Shown: piece by piece, positions 48,080 through 58,483 of the stretch
Position numbering within the stretch: the stretch's first letter is position 1
How the letters are laid out: every line of letters begins with the position of its first letter
NCBI RefSeq assembly: GCF_945882965.1
Contig: NZ_CAMCWY010000004.1
Location: 78,516-142,515 of the forward strand
Reading direction: 5' to 3'
Length of the DNA: 64,000 bases
Source of the DNA: Sphingorhabdus sp. EL138
Lineage (GTDB): Bacteria; Pseudomonadota; Alphaproteobacteria; Sphingomonadales; Sphingomonadaceae
Made by a program: the position numbers and the translations under genes
Notes under the pieces: generated by a model
Told to the model about the DNA's origin: nothing
What the model saw: the letters and a program-made list of their open reading frames with translations, nothing else
Databases searched by the model: none

Positions 48080-48994
48080 ATGATCGAACTTTCTCCGCAC
48101 CGCCTGTCTTTGTCCACGGGCATAGACATGGATGTATTTACGGCCGGTGACCCCAAGCACCCCGCGATTATATTCCTGCACGGATTTCCCGAATCGCACC
48201 GGACTTGGCGGCACCAGATCGCGCATTTTGCCGACCGTTTTTATTGCATCGCGCCTGATCAGCGCGGCTATCGCGGTACGTCAAAGCCGCAGGAGGTGGA
48301 GGCGTATACGGCGGACAAGTTGACTGCCGATATCTTTGCGCTGGCCGATGCTTTGCATGTGCAGGAATTTATCATCGCTGGCCATGATTGGGGCGGCGCG
48401 ATTGCGTGGAGCGTTGCGTTGAATGGGCAAGCTGGCGGGTTCAATCCCGCGTGGGCAGGGCGTGTGACGCGCGCGATTATCGCCAATGCGCCGCATCCCT
48501 ATATTTTCCAGCGTTTGTTGATCACTGACATGAAACAGCGCGAATCGAGCCAATATATTCGCGCCTTTCGCGACCCGGCCAATGATGCGTTGGTGCAGGA
48601 ACAGGGCCTGACAGGCCTGTTGCTGAAGACGATTAAATGGGACAAGCCCAATGCGATGGAGCCCGAGGAGCGCGCCGCGTTGCTCGCCGATTGGACGGAC
48701 CGTGACGCTTGTTTCGGGATGCTCAACTGGTACCGCGCGTCTGCTTTGTATGTGCCCACGATGGACGAGGATGTCGAAATCCCGGCCTTTGCCGCTGGTG
48801 CATTTCCGCAGTTGATGATCCAGACCTTAGTGGTTTGGGCAATGGATGACTTGGCTTTACCGCCCAGCAACATTGATGGCATACAGGAAATTGTGCCCAA
48901 CGTAACAATCACCCCAGTCGAGAATTGTGGGCATTTTGTCATTTGGGAACAACCCGATGCGGTTAACGCGGCGATGGAGGAATTTTTGGCTTAA
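48080..48994 (+). CDS. Alpha/beta hydrolase, epoxide-hydrolase type
   Basis: 304 residues. FLHGFPESHRTWRHQI carries the oxyanion turn. AGHDWGGAIAW has Asp as nucleophile, typical of epoxide hydrolases and haloalkane dehalogenases, and the catalytic His is in NCGHFVIWEQP. A helical cap covers about 135-230. The substrate is not known. It starts 28 bases after bolA. Confidence 0.87.
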   Translation: MIELSPHRLSLSTGIDMDVFTAGDPKHPAIIFLHGFPESHRTWRHQIAHFADRFYCIAPDQRGYRGTSKPQEVEAYTADKLTADIFALADALHVQEFIIAGHDWGGAIAWSVALNGQAGGFNPAWAGRVTRAIIANAPHPYIFQRLLITDMKQRESSQYIRAFRDPANDALVQEQGLTGLLLKTIKWDKPNAMEPEERAALLADWTDRDACFGMLNWYRASALYVPTMDEDVEIPAFAAGAFPQLMIQTLVVWAMDDLALPPSNIDGIQEIVPNVTITPVENCGHFVIWEQPDAVNAAMEEFLA

Positions 48995-49059
48995 TCGCAA
49001 CACGCGCAGAATAAGCCAGCGCCGATGCCAAAATCATCCGATGCTATATTTTCTGCCAT
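48991..49059 (-). CDS. Possible 22-residue peptide ending in a Cys cluster
   Basis: An ORF with AAAGGG upstream of ATG 49059 encodes a peptide whose last part is FGIGAGLFCACCD. Its stop overlaps the hydrolase stop in convergent orientation. I do not know a family; it may be chance, since it is very short. Confidence 0.25.
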   Translation of the reverse strand: MAENIASDDFGIGAGLFCACCD

Positions 49060-49098
49060 ATTGCCCTTTCTGCCCGCGACCCGTAAAGCGCGGTCATT

Positions 49099-49755
49099 GT
49101 GACTGAACCAATCATCTTTGCAATCCCCAAGGGGAGGATTCTCGACGAGGCTTTGCCGTTGATGCAAGCGGCGGGCATTCAGCCTGAAGCTGCCTTCTTC
49201 GACGACGCCAGCCGCGCGCTTTTGTTCGCGACCAACGATCCTGCGATCAGCATCATTCGCGTACGCGCGTTCGACGTCGCGACCTTTGTCGCGCATGGCG
49301 CGGCGCAGATTGGCATTGTCGGTTCGGATGTCATCGACGAATTTGATTATTCGGAACTTTATGCGCCCGTGGACTTGGGCATTGGCCTTTGCCGCATATC
49401 GGTGGCGATGCCGCAGGGCGTGCCTGACGATGTCAATGGCGGGCATATCCGCGTTGCCACCAAATATCCCGGGACGACCAGCCGTTATTATCACGCGCGC
49501 GGCATTCAGGCTGAATGTGTGAAGTTGAATGGTGCGATGGAACTTGCCCCTTCGCTTGGGCTTTCGGGGCGGATTGTGGATCTGGTGTCGTCGGGCAAAA
49601 CGCTCGCTGAAAATGGTCTCGTTGAAACGGCGGTCATTTCCCAAGTGTCGGCGCGGCTGATTGTTAACCGCGCTGCCTACAAGATGATGAGCAGGACTAT
49701 TCCGGCTATGGTGCAACGTTTCAGAGAATTGACGGGCGCACGTGCAGAGGCTTGA
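49099..49755 (+). CDS. hisG: ATP phosphoribosyltransferase, short form
   Basis: 218 residues, GTG start. This is the short HisG, without the C-terminal allosteric domain: [30 protein letters not shown] and [14 protein letters not shown] (phosphate-binding). Short HisG needs the regulatory subunit HisZ to be active; hisZ is not in this window. First step of histidine synthesis. It overlaps hisD by 14 bases. Confidence 0.95.
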   Translation: MTEPIIFAIPKGRILDEALPLMQAAGIQPEAAFFDDASRALLFATNDPAISIIRVRAFDVATFVAHGAAQIGIVGSDVIDEFDYSELYAPVDLGIGLCRISVAMPQGVPDDVNGGHIRVATKYPGTTSRYYHARGIQAECVKLNGAMELAPSLGLSGRIVDLVSSGKTLAENGLVETAVISQVSARLIVNRAAYKMMSRTIPAMVQRFRELTGARAEA

Positions 49756-51031
49756 TTTCTCTGACATTGGTTTCGCGGATGCATTTGACGCGTTGGTAAA
49801 CGGCCGACGTGAGGCGGATGCTGATGTGTCGAGCGCTGTGGCGCAAACCATTCGAGATGTCCGCGCACATGGTGATGCGACGCTGGCGGAAATGACGCAG
49901 CGCTTTGATGGTTTCGACCTGAACGAGGCGGGTTGGCAGATTGACGCGGCGCAGTGCAAGGCCGCCTATGAGGAGCTCGAGCCCGAATTGCGCGACGCAT
50001 TGACGCTCGCGGCGAAGCGGATTGAGGCCTATCACAAGGCGCAACTGCCAGAGGACCGCGATTATCGTGACGCCGACAATGTGCGGCTTGGCGCGCGTTG
50101 GTCGGCGGTCGATGCGGCGGGGGTCTATGTCCCCGGTGGCCGTGCGGCATATCCATCATCGGTGTTGATGAATGCTATTCCGGCCAAGGTCGCTGGCGTT
50201 GAACGCATCGTCATGGTCACGCCAACACCCGGCGGTGCAATACACCAGACCGTCATGGCCGCCGCGCATGTGGCGGGTGTGGACGAAATCTGGCGCGTGG
50301 GCGGGGCGCAGGCGATTGCGGCTTTGGCTTACGGAACCGAACGCATGCGCGCCGTGGACGTTATCACCGGCCCCGGCAATGCATGGGTCGCAGAGGCAAA
50401 GCGGCAGCTTTATGGCGTGGTCGGCATCGACATGGTGGCTGGACCGTCGGAAATCGTCGTGGTGGCCGATGCCCAAAATGACCCAGAATGGATTGCCGCC
50501 GATTTGTTAAGTCAGGCCGAACATGACCCGACGAGCCAGTCGATCCTGTTCACGGACAATGCCGAATTTGCTGACCAAGTATCAGCCACCGTTGACGCGC
50601 AAATTGCGACGCTGTCCACCGGCGCGGTTGCGCTGGCCAGTTGGACGGACTTTGGCGCGATTATCGTGGTCGATGATCTGGAAGGCGCAATGCCTTTGGT
50701 CAACCGGTTGGCGGCGGAGCATTTGGAGCTTGCGGTCGATGATGACCGGGCCGAACGGCTGTTTGGCCTCGTCAGGCACGCCGGTTCGGTATTCTTGGGC
50801 CGCATGACGCCTGAGGCGATTGGCGATTATATCGCCGGACCAAATCATGTGTTGCCCACCGGACGGCGCGCGCGCTTTGCGTCTGGCCTGTCGGTGCTCG
50901 ATTTCATGAAGCGGACCAGCTTTATCGCGCTCGATCAACACGCCATCAACAACATTGGCCCAGCGGCGGCAAAGCTTGCCGATGCCGAAGGTTTACCCGC
51001 CCATGCGGCGAGTGTCAGGAAAAGATTATGA
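49742..51031 (+). CDS. hisD: Histidinol dehydrogenase
   Basis: 429 residues, GTG start inside the end of his[34 protein letters not shown], the zinc-binding Gln/His set in [13 protein letters not shown] and [20 protein letters not shown] are the family motifs. It oxidises L-histidinol to histidine in two steps. The stop overlaps the nusB start. Confidence 0.96.
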   Translation: MQRLDFSDIGFADAFDALVNGRREADADVSSAVAQTIRDVRAHGDATLAEMTQRFDGFDLNEAGWQIDAAQCKAAYEELEPELRDALTLAAKRIEAYHKAQLPEDRDYRDADNVRLGARWSAVDAAGVYVPGGRAAYPSSVLMNAIPAKVAGVERIVMVTPTPGGAIHQTVMAAAHVAGVDEIWRVGGAQAIAALAYGTERMRAVDVITGPGNAWVAEAKRQLYGVVGIDMVAGPSEIVVVADAQNDPEWIAADLLSQAEHDPTSQSILFTDNAEFADQVSATVDAQIATLSTGAVALASWTDFGAIIVVDDLEGAMPLVNRLAAEHLELAVDDDRAERLFGLVRHAGSVFLGRMTPEAIGDYIAGPNHVLPTGRRARFASGLSVLDFMKRTSFIALDQHAINNIGPAAAKLADAEGLPAHAASVRKRL

Positions 51032-51492
51032 GTGCCCATAACGCCAGTGCCAAATCCAAATCCCGTTCGGCAGCGCGGCTTGCGTCGGTGCAGGCGCTAT
51101 ATCAAAGGGATATGGAAGACATTGGCATTGCCCGCCTGTTGAATGAATTTCATTCGCACAGGCTGGGTCAGGAAATCGAAGACGCGCAATATGCCGCCGC
51201 CGACCCCGATTTTTTCGATGATGTCGTCTCCGGCGTTGATGCGCGGCGCGCGGAAATCGACGAGCATGTCCATGGCAAGCTTGGTGAGAAATGGAAGATG
51301 GACCGTCTGGACAAGACGATGCTCCAGATCTTACGTTGCGGCACCTATGAATTGATCGCCCGGCCAGATGTGCCAACCGCGACGGTCATCGACGAATATC
51401 TCGACGTCGCCCATGCGTTTTTTGACAAGAAGGACGCGAAGTTCGTCAATGGCTTGTTGGACGCCGTTGCAAAGGACGTGCGCGCCCGCTGA
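51028..51492 (+). CDS. nusB: Transcription antitermination factor NusB
   Basis: 154 residues. SAARLASVQALYQRDME, a helical core and LRCGTYELIARPDVPTATVI plus FFDKKDAKFVNGLLDAVAK are the NusB pattern. With NusE it binds boxA of rRNA leaders. It overlaps hisD (ATGA type) and is followed by thiL 56 bases downstream. Confidence 0.95.
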   Translation: MSAHNASAKSKSRSAARLASVQALYQRDMEDIGIARLLNEFHSHRLGQEIEDAQYAAADPDFFDDVVSGVDARRAEIDEHVHGKLGEKWKMDRLDKTMLQILRCGTYELIARPDVPTATVIDEYLDVAHAFFDKKDAKFVNGLLDAVAKDVRAR

Positions 51493-51548
51493 ACGGAGCT
51501 GACCTGAATATTGTTCTGCATGTCCTCGCAATGCGGTAACGTCGCCCC

Positions 51549-52466
51549 ATGACAACCGAATCCAGCTTCATCAACCTTTTGCGTGGCTTTACCACTGACC
51601 CTGCGGCGCGTGGATTGTTGGATGATGTTGCGGTGATCGATATCGGTGATGCGGCGTTGATTATCACGCATGACATGATGGCAGAGGGCGTGCATTTCCG
51701 GTCGAACGCCAATCCAGCCGACGTCGCGTGGAAATTATTGGCGTCGAACCTGTCCGATTTGGCTGCAAAGGGCGCAGCGCCCATTGGTGTGCTGCTTGGC
51801 TTCATGCTGGGCGATGATGCGTGGGACAGGGCATTTGCCGCTGGTTTGGAAAAGGCGCTGGCGCATTATAACGTAGCTTTGCTTGGCGGAGATACGGTGG
51901 CCAATCGCGGGGACAAACGGGCGTTTGGCCTGACCGCTTTGGGCAGGGCGACGCATCGCCCCGTACCATCGCGATCCGGCGCGCAAATCGGCGATATACT
52001 CTATGTGACGGGGACGCTCGGCGATGCCTTGGCGGGTTTTGAGCTCATGGACGCTGGTTTTGATGAAGTTGGGCCGCTGGCCGATGCGTTTAACCGGCCA
52101 GTCGCGCGGGTAGCCGACGGTCAAAAGCTTGCGCCGATTGTCACCGCGATGATGGATGTGTCGGATGGTTTGCTGCTTGATGCCGAACGATTGGCGACCG
52201 CCAGCCAGATTGGTATAGAAATCGACCTTGCGTGCGTGCCACTATCGCCGCTCTACATCAGCTATCGCAGTGACAGCCTTGAAAGCCGTATGCAGGCGGC
52301 AAGCTGGGGCGACGATTATCAATTGCTGTTCACCGCGCGGCCAGAACTGCCGCTGCCTGTGCCGGCAACTGCCATTGGCTGTGTATTGTCCGGCGGTTGT
52401 CTCACCTTAAAAGACGGCGCGAATCCGGTAAAATTGCCTCCGATGCTGGGTTATCAGCATCAATAA
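51549..52466 (+). CDS. thiL: Thiamine-monophosphate kinase
   Basis: 305 residues. DDVAVIDIGDAALIITHDMM and AEGVHF are the N-terminal ATP/metal part; SNLSDLAAKGAAPIGVLLGF, GGDTVANRG and MMDVSDGLLLDAERLA complete the set. It phosphorylates TMP to thiamine pyrophosphate. A terminator follows directly. Confidence 0.95.
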   Translation: MTTESSFINLLRGFTTDPAARGLLDDVAVIDIGDAALIITHDMMAEGVHFRSNANPADVAWKLLASNLSDLAAKGAAPIGVLLGFMLGDDAWDRAFAAGLEKALAHYNVALLGGDTVANRGDKRAFGLTALGRATHRPVPSRSGAQIGDILYVTGTLGDALAGFELMDAGFDEVGPLADAFNRPVARVADGQKLAPIVTAMMDVSDGLLLDAERLATASQIGIEIDLACVPLSPLYISYRSDSLESRMQAASWGDDYQLLFTARPELPLPVPATAIGCVLSGGCLTLKDGANPVKLPPMLGYQHQ

Positions 52467-52474
52467 GACAAACC

Positions 52475-52493
52475 GGCCCACAGGGCCATTTTT
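52475..52493 (+). terminator. Rho-independent terminator after thiL
   Basis: GGCCC-ACA-GGGCC followed by ATTTTT, 8 bases after the thiL stop. Short but GC-rich stem. Confidence 0.7.
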
Positions 52494-52602
52494 ATGGGTT
52501 GCGTCATACTGCAAAGCCACCCTATACCGCAGCCGCTTGTGTGCCTTTTCGGGTACACCAAGAGAGAGTTTCTAACAAAGAAAAACGGGGAAGGGACAGT
52601 TT

Positions 52603-54729
52603 ATGTCTTTGTCAATTATGGCTATATTGTGCGGGCTTATTGCCGTGCTCTATGGAATTCTAACAAGCCGCTCGGTGCTTGCTGCATCGGCTGGTACACC
52701 GCGGATGCAAGAAATTGCAGCCGCTATCCAGGAAGGCGCCGGCGCATATCTGGCACGCCAATATCGCACCATTAGCTTTGTCGGGCTGATCGTTGCGGTT
52801 CTGGTCGGTGTGTTCCTTGGTCCGCTGTCTGCGGTCGGCTTCGTCCTTGGTGCTGTGTTGTCTGGTGCGACAGGCTTTATCGGGATGAATATCTCGGTTC
52901 GCGCCAACGTCCGAACGGCGCAGGCGGCTAGCGAGAGCCTTCAAAAAGGCCTGACCATGGCATTCAATGCCGGTGCGATCACGGGTATGCTCGTTGCTGG
53001 CCTTGCTTTGCTCGCGATTGCCGGTTTCTTTTATTATCTCACTGAAGTCGCGATGAACCTTCCGAACAGCCGCCCCGTTATCGACGGGTTGCTGGCATTG
53101 GCTTTCGGCGCATCGCTGATTTCGATCTTCGCGCGTTTGGGCGGAGGTATCTTTACCAAGGCAGCAGATGTCGGCGCTGACCTCGTCGGTAAGGTCGAAG
53201 CAAATATTCCTGAGGATGACCCCCGCAACCCTGCGACGATTGCCGATAATGTCGGCGATAACGTTGGCGATTGTGCGGGCATGGCGGCTGACTTGTTCGA
53301 AACCTATGTTGTGACCATTGGCGCAACTATGGTTTTGCTTGCCTTGTTGATGCCAGCTGCAATGCCAGCGGCCGAACTGTTGAACCTGATGTCTTTGCCA
53401 TTGGTTGTTGGCGGTATCTGCATTCTGACGTCGATTTTGGGAACCTTTTTCGTCCGTTTGGGCGGTGGTACCAACATCATGGGTGCAATGTATAAGGGCT
53501 TTTTGGTCACCGCAGTCACTTCGATTCCGGCGATTGGATATGTCACATACCAGACGCTCGGCGGCGATATGAATGCCGTAGTGACTTATAGCACCGGCGG
53601 TTTCACGGGTTGGACATTGTTCTATTCGATGATGGTCGGCTTGGCCGTCACCGGGCTTTTGGTCTGGATCACCGAATATTATACCAGCACCAACTATCGT
53701 CCGGTCCGTTCGATTGCCAAGGCATCGGAAACCGGTCACGGCACCAACGTCATTCAGGGCCTCGCGATCAGCCTTGAATCAACCGCATTGCCAACTTTGG
53801 TCATCTGTGTTGGTATCATCGTTTCGTTCCAGTTGGCGGGCATTATCGGTATTGCGTTCGCTGCAACCTCGATGCTGGCTTTGGCCGGTATGGTCGTGGC
53901 GCTTGATGCGTATGGTCCAGTGACCGATAACGCAGGCGGTATCGCTGAAATGTCTGAAATGGACAAATCGGTTCGTGAAAAGACCGACGCGCTCGACGCT
54001 GTCGGTAACACTACGAAGGCCGTGACCAAGGGCTATGCCATCGGTTCAGCGGCTTTGGCGGCACTCGTTCTGTTTGGTGCTTACACCGCTGACTTGGCGT
54101 TCTACTCCGAGAAACTCGGCCTTGCAGAAGGCGGCGTCGATTTCACGCTGATGAACCCTTATGTCATCGTCGGTCTGTTGTTGGGTGCGTTGTTGCCATA
54201 TCTCTTCGGAGCCATGGGTATGACTGCAGTCGGCAAGGCAGCCGGTGAAGTCGTGAAGGACGTTCGTGACCAATTCGCCAACAACCCCGGGATCATGGAT
54301 GGCACCTCAAAGCCTGATTATGCCCGCACCGTTGATTTGGTGACTAAGGCCGCGATCCGTGAAATGGTCATTCCTTCGTTGCTGCCGGTACTGGCACCAA
54401 TCGTCGTGTATTTTGTGATCAGCTGGGTCGCTGGTCCGGCACAGGGTTTTGCCGCTCTCGGCGCGCTCTTGTTGGGTGTGATTGTTGGCGGTCTGTTCGT
54501 TGCGATCTCGATGACTTCGGGCGGCGGCGCATGGGACAATGCCAAGAAGTACATCGAAGACGGCCACCATGGCGGCAAAGGTTCGGAGGCCCATAAGGCA
54601 GCCGTAACCGGCGACACCGTGGGTGACCCATATAAGGACACCGCTGGCCCAGCCGTAAACCCAATGATCAAGATCACGAACATCGTGGCCTTGCTGTTGT
54701 TGGCGGCATTGGCGCATGGCGGCGTATAA
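52603..54729 (+). CDS. hppA: Proton-translocating membrane pyrophosphatase
   Basis: 708 residues with about 16 membrane helices. The pyrophosphate site is [20 protein letters not shown] followed by [19 protein letters not shown] Lys in [18 protein letters not shown] replaces the Ala of K+-dependent enzymes, which marks the K+-independent, H+-pumping class. It uses PPi to energise the inner membrane. A 137-base leader precedes it. A terminator follows the stop. Confidence 0.95.
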   Translation: MSLSIMAILCGLIAVLYGILTSRSVLAASAGTPRMQEIAAAIQEGAGAYLARQYRTISFVGLIVAVLVGVFLGPLSAVGFVLGAVLSGATGFIGMNISVRANVRTAQAASESLQKGLTMAFNAGAITGMLVAGLALLAIAGFFYYLTEVAMNLPNSRPVIDGLLALAFGASLISIFARLGGGIFTKAADVGADLVGKVEANIPEDDPRNPATIADNVGDNVGDCAGMAADLFETYVVTIGATMVLLALLMPAAMPAAELLNLMSLPLVVGGICILTSILGTFFVRLGGGTNIMGAMYKGFLVTAVTSIPAIGYVTYQTLGGDMNAVVTYSTGGFTGWTLFYSMMVGLAVTGLLVWITEYYTSTNYRPVRSIAKASETGHGTNVIQGLAISLESTALPTLVICVGIIVSFQLAGIIGIAFAATSMLALAGMVVALDAYGPVTDNAGGIAEMSEMDKSVREKTDALDAVGNTTKAVTKGYAIGSAALAALVLFGAYTADLAFYSEKLGLAEGGVDFTLMNPYVIVGLLLGALLPYLFGAMGMTAVGKAAGEVVKDVRDQFANNPGIMDGTSKPDYARTVDLVTKAAIREMVIPSLLPVLAPIVVYFVISWVAGPAQGFAALGALLLGVIVGGLFVAISMTSGGGAWDNAKKYIEDGHHGGKGSEAHKAAVTGDTVGDPYKDTAGPAVNPMIKITNIVALLLLAALAHGGV

Positions 54730-54755
54730 CGCCTAAAGAAAATTAAGCTTTAAGG

Positions 54756-54787
54756 CCCCGCAAGAAGCAATTCCGGCGGGGTTTTTT
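54756..54787 (+). terminator. Rho-independent terminator after hppA
   Basis: CCCCGC and GCGGGG form the stem around a 14-base loop, followed by six T residues. It lies between hppA and the convergent TonB-receptor gene. Confidence 0.75.
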
Positions 54788-54805
54788 ATGCGCTAATCCG
54801 ATTGT

Positions 54806-57490
54806 TCAGAACCGCTTTCTGAAACTCAATTCAAATACCCGGCCGCGCGGGTCGATATAGCCCGGCTGATAGCTGCGCGGCACATCTCCATTCTGGTCGC
54901 GCACATCGACAATATCGTTGAAGATGTTTTCAATCCGGAATGCGATGCGGCTACCTTTCAGCAACGGTACGGCCTTTATAACGCGCGCTTGCTGGTCCAA
55001 ATTGACGAACAGAAATGCGCTGATGGCGGCAATGTCGCTAAACCTCAGGTCATTGCTACCGGCAAGGCCAGAGCCGTTGGCGGTGGTTGCGCTTTTGTAC
55101 GTCCCTTGCAGCCGGAGGCCAAAGCCCTTGTGGAACAGGCCACCGGAAAGCTCAACCTCATGCCGCGATGCGCCGCCATTGCTGCTGGTCGCTGAGCCGT
55201 TGAGCAGGTCAAGCACAGACACGCCGGGACGGATGCGGATTTCGTCTTTTATACGGTAGCTGTGGTATAGAGCGATGTTCCAGCGGCTGGGTTGGCCGCC
55301 GCCGGGTGCGCCAAAACGGCCACCGCCACCGCCAAAACCGCCGCCTGTCGCGCGAGGCGCGCCGGGAGCGCCTGTCGCAGCAGCAGGAGGGCCGCCTGCT
55401 GGTCCACGTGGGGGCGCGGGCGCGCCGATATTGCCCGACACGTTAAAGCCCCAGCGGATCCGCTGTGACGTTTCACGGTCGAAATTCACTGGGCGTTGGT
55501 CGATGCTCACTAAGCGGCCATTGACATCACGCACGACGCGGCTGGCAAAGGCGGCTTCAATCTCTGGCGTCAGCAGCGGGAAAGCGGCGGTGGTATTGCG
55601 GCTGTCGTTTTTGAAATAGCTGAACTGAATCGCGAAATCCTTAATGAAATCGGGATTCCAATTCGCGTTCAATATGACATCGCGGCGCTTTTCGCCGATC
55701 AGGGCAGGGTTGCCGCCGGTAATGACGTTGATGAACAGGCTTTCGCCGCGCGCAAAATCATAGGTCGCGACATTAGGTGTGACTAAAGTCGGGTTGCCTA
55801 ATTGGCCAATGCCCGGAGCGTTTTCGTCGCCTGTGATCGATGCCTGAAAGGTCAGGTTGCCCGCAGGGGCCCAGCGCAGGCCAGCGCCATATTCCAATAA
55901 TTTTCCGAAATCGGACAGGTCGCTATAGCCGACATTGCCATTGATCGACCATTCGCCAATCGTAGAGCCAATGCCGAAATCGCGTCCCGTCAGGGGCAAT
56001 TCCGCATTGACCGAATGGTTCATCATGTTCCGGCGCAAGGATATGTCGGTCGTGAGCCCAGAACGCCATGTTTCGCTGTCCAGCATTTGCCGGGTAAAGC
56101 CCGACGCGAACGTCATTTGTACATTGCCTGCGGGCAATTTGAGCGCGGTTCCAGCAAGGGTACTGCGCACGTCCATATTCTGGTTCAGGCTGCTGCTAAG
56201 ATCAGGGGGCATGAACAGCAAATTCGCGCCAAAGTCGGCTGAAAACGGGTTCGTCGTTCCGGCCAAAACGCCAGCGCGTAATGCGCTGAAGTCTGCGTTG
56301 CGCGTCGTGCGTGTATCATTTGCGGTGCGTGCATAATTGCCCGTTACTGTCCACCGCCAACCGCCGAGCGCGTGGTTGAACGTGCTGCCAGTCTGAAACA
56401 CATGCGTTTCGCTCTCGCGTTCAAGCGGGCGCGGGGTGTCGAAATAGCGGCTGAGTATCGCGTCTTGACCGAAGGGTGAAAACGGGCTGCTGCCGGGCAG
56501 AACAAAATTTGTGCCGGGCAGACCCAGCAAAGATTCGCTGCCTGTCAGCGCGTAATTGGCGTTCAGGGACAATATTGTTTGCGGACCAAGCGACCGGCTC
56601 CACGTGCCGTTCATCTCAAGCCGTTCGGTGCGGGGCAGCAACGTCCGGACATCGCCGATATCGCCGCTATTCAGGCGATTTGCCGTGCTGGCAAATTGGG
56701 CCAAACTCGGGTTGGATACCCCCAACGGAACGCCAGCCTCAGTCACATTGCTTCCGGCAAGCGCGCTTAAGCTGGGCGAAATCTCTCCATTGACGCCAAG
56801 GCCGCTGATGTTACCGCCACGCGCCAATGCCGAACCATCCGAAGAAATCAGGTCACGTTCGGATTCCGTCAGCGCCGTCGCGCGTTCCAACTCAATATCC
56901 AAGTTAAACCGTGTGGTTTTGCCAATACGCGTCAGCGTCGTTTCAAATTCATTAGTAGCAAAGCCGCCATCCTGCGGCTGGGCATGTTCAAATTCCGTGG
57001 CGAAGGAGGCAAAATTGTCCTTCAAGATGAAGTTGATCACCCGTTGGTCGGGCCGAAAACCATATTTTAGCGCGACTTCTTCCGAGAAAATCTGAACTTG
57101 ACGAAGGGCTTCTGGCGGTAAATCTCGAAGTTCACGCAAACCCGATACGCGCTGGCCATTAAGCAATATAATTGGCATGCCGCCCCCGCGTCCACGCCCC
57201 GAATTGGCCTGCGGTGCAACCGCTGCAACAAGGTCCGTCAGCGACGATGCGCCCAAGGCGGTCATGTCTGCTTCGTTCAATTCTTCCACGGGCGGGACGT
57301 CGGTGTCCACCGAGCCCCTAAGACGTTCAGCGGTAACGACGATTTCGCGCGACGGGGGATCTTCAACAGCTTCTTCGATATCATCATTGGCGAGCGCCAC
57401 AACGCTGCCGGTGTTTTGTGCATCGCCCATCGCCATTGCGGGAACGGCGGTCGATGCCAGCAAAATTGCGCTTAAACGGGATATTTTCAT
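54806..57490 (-). CDS. TonB-dependent receptor
   Basis: 894 residues. A signal peptide (about 1-20, ILLASTAVPAMA) is followed by a plug domain (about 65-165; MTALGASSLTDLVAAVAPQA, IILLNGQRVSGL) and a beta barrel ending in FELSFRKRF. EIVVTAERL near residue 49 is a TonB-box-like segment. A Gly/Pro/Ala-rich insert (about 687-732, with GPAGGPPAAATG and GGGFGGGGGRF) breaks the barrel, probably as an exposed loop. No transport genes flank it, so the ligand is unknown. The start has no clear Shine-Dalgarno sequence. Confidence 0.9.
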   Translation of the reverse strand: MKISRLSAILLASTAVPAMAMGDAQNTGSVVALANDDIEEAVEDPPSREIVVTAERLRGSVDTDVPPVEELNEADMTALGASSLTDLVAAVAPQANSGRGRGGGMPIILLNGQRVSGLRELRDLPPEALRQVQIFSEEVALKYGFRPDQRVINFILKDNFASFATEFEHAQPQDGGFATNEFETTLTRIGKTTRFNLDIELERATALTESERDLISSDGSALARGGNISGLGVNGEISPSLSALAGSNVTEAGVPLGVSNPSLAQFASTANRLNSGDIGDVRTLLPRTERLEMNGTWSRSLGPQTILSLNANYALTGSESLLGLPGTNFVLPGSSPFSPFGQDAILSRYFDTPRPLERESETHVFQTGSTFNHALGGWRWTVTGNYARTANDTRTTRNADFSALRAGVLAGTTNPFSADFGANLLFMPPDLSSSLNQNMDVRSTLAGTALKLPAGNVQMTFASGFTRQMLDSETWRSGLTTDISLRRNMMNHSVNAELPLTGRDFGIGSTIGEWSINGNVGYSDLSDFGKLLEYGAGLRWAPAGNLTFQASITGDENAPGIGQLGNPTLVTPNVATYDFARGESLFINVITGGNPALIGEKRRDVILNANWNPDFIKDFAIQFSYFKNDSRNTTAAFPLLTPEIEAAFASRVVRDVNGRLVSIDQRPVNFDRETSQRIRWGFNVSGNIGAPAPPRGPAGGPPAAATGAPGAPRATGGGFGGGGGRFGAPGGGQPSRWNIALYHSYRIKDEIRIRPGVSVLDLLNGSATSSNGGASRHEVELSGGLFHKGFGLRLQGTYKSATTANGSGLAGSNDLRFSDIAAISAFLFVNLDQQARVIKAVPLLKGSRIAFRIENIFNDIVDVRDQNGDVPRSYQPGYIDPRGRVFELSFRKRF

Positions 57491-57670
57491 GGGGGGAAGC
57501 TCAGTTTATATCATCGTTATGGTTGCGCGATAACGGATTACTAAGACTAAAGGACGTAAAGTTTATTACATTTTGTCGCAATAAAGCGATTGCACTGTAG
57601 CGCTTCCCTTTTTCGAACATTAGGTTTAAAGGCGCAGCAACGTGGAATTTTTGAAGATTTAAGGGGCCGA

Positions 57671-57889
57671 ATGGCAAAAGAAGAATTACTCGAAATGCGT
57701 GGGACGGTCCGTGAATTGCTGCCCAATGCTATGTTCCGTGTCGAGCTTGAAAATGGCCATGAAGTTTTGGGCCATACCGCTGGAAAGATGCGCAAGAACC
57801 GTATCCGCGTTCTCGTGGGCGACGAAGTGCTGTGCGAACTGACGCCTTATGATCTGACCAAAGGCCGGATCACGTACCGCTTTAAATAA
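57671..57889 (+). CDS. infA: Translation initiation factor IF-1
   Basis: 72 residues, exact IF-1 length. [40 protein letters not shown] and [23 protein letters not shown] (read across the end) are the OB-fold pattern. AAGGGGCC is 2-9 bases before ATG 57671. It binds the ribosomal A site during initiation. It heads infA-maf-RNase E/G-yacG and is divergent from the TonB receptor gene across 180 bases of AT-rich control DNA. Confidence 0.98.
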   Translation: MAKEELLEMRGTVRELLPNAMFRVELENGHEVLGHTAGKMRKNRIRVLVGDEVLCELTPYDLTKGRITYRFK

Positions 57890-57901
57890 GGGCGGCAGAC
57901 C

Positions 57902-58483
57902 TTGGGTCTGAACCCCACGCTCATATTGGCCTCATCAAGCCCACGTCGCTTTGACCTTCTCGCGCGGTTGGGCATCGCGCCTGCGCGTATCGCCTCACCA
58001 GATATTGACGAAACACCCCGCAAGGGAGAGGTCCCGCGTGTCTATGCGCTGCGCATGGCTGAGGAGAAGGTGGTTGCCGTGCCACGTGACGCTGGCGAGA
58101 TTGTGGTCGCAGGCGATACCACGGTCGCCGTTGGCCGCAGGATATTGCCGCAAGCTGCCGATGCCGACATGCAACGCGAGTTCCTGAACCTCCTCAGCGG
58201 CCGCCGCCATCATGTCCTGAGCGCGGTTGCGGTCATTGACGGCAATGGCCGGATGCGCAGCCGCATTTGCGACAGCATCGTCCGTTTCAAACGTCTGTCG
58301 GCAGACGAAATCGAAAGCTATATCGATAGCGGCGAAGGGCTTGGTAAGGCCGGCGGCTATGCCATTCAGGGCAGGGCAGAGGCGTTGATCGATTGGATGG
58401 CGGGCAGCCATTCGGGCGTGATTGGTTTACCCTTATATGAAACACGCGCGCTGTTGCGTGCATCGGGTTATACGCTTGACTGA
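57902..58483 (+). CDS. maf: Maf-family nucleotide pyrophosphatase
   Basis: 193 residues, TTG start 12 bases after infA. LILASSSPRRFDLLARLG, the catalytic area IVVAGDTTVAVG, SGRRHHVLSAVAV and GKAGGYAIQGRAEALIDWM identify Maf. It hydrolyses non-canonical nucleoside triphosphates (a house-cleaning role; some members inhibit septation). The stop overlaps the next gene. Confidence 0.92.
   Translation: MGLNPTLILASSSPRRFDLLARLGIAPARIASPDIDETPRKGEVPRVYALRMAEEKVVAVPRDAGEIVVAGDTTVAVGRRILPQAADADMQREFLNLLSGRRHHVLSAVAVIDGNGRMRSRICDSIVRFKRLSADEIESYIDSGEGLGKAGGYAIQGRAEALIDWMAGSHSGVIGLPLYETRALLRASGYTLD

Noticed and set aside
49060..49098. His leader peptide/attenuator before hisG
   Set aside because: No run of His codons and no alternative hairpins with a T-run were found.
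48995..49959. Long minus-strand frame across hisG and hisD
   Set aside because: It is opposite to two well-supported overlapping his genes and has no recognised domain. Only its last 22 codons, after an own start, were kept as a weak candidate.
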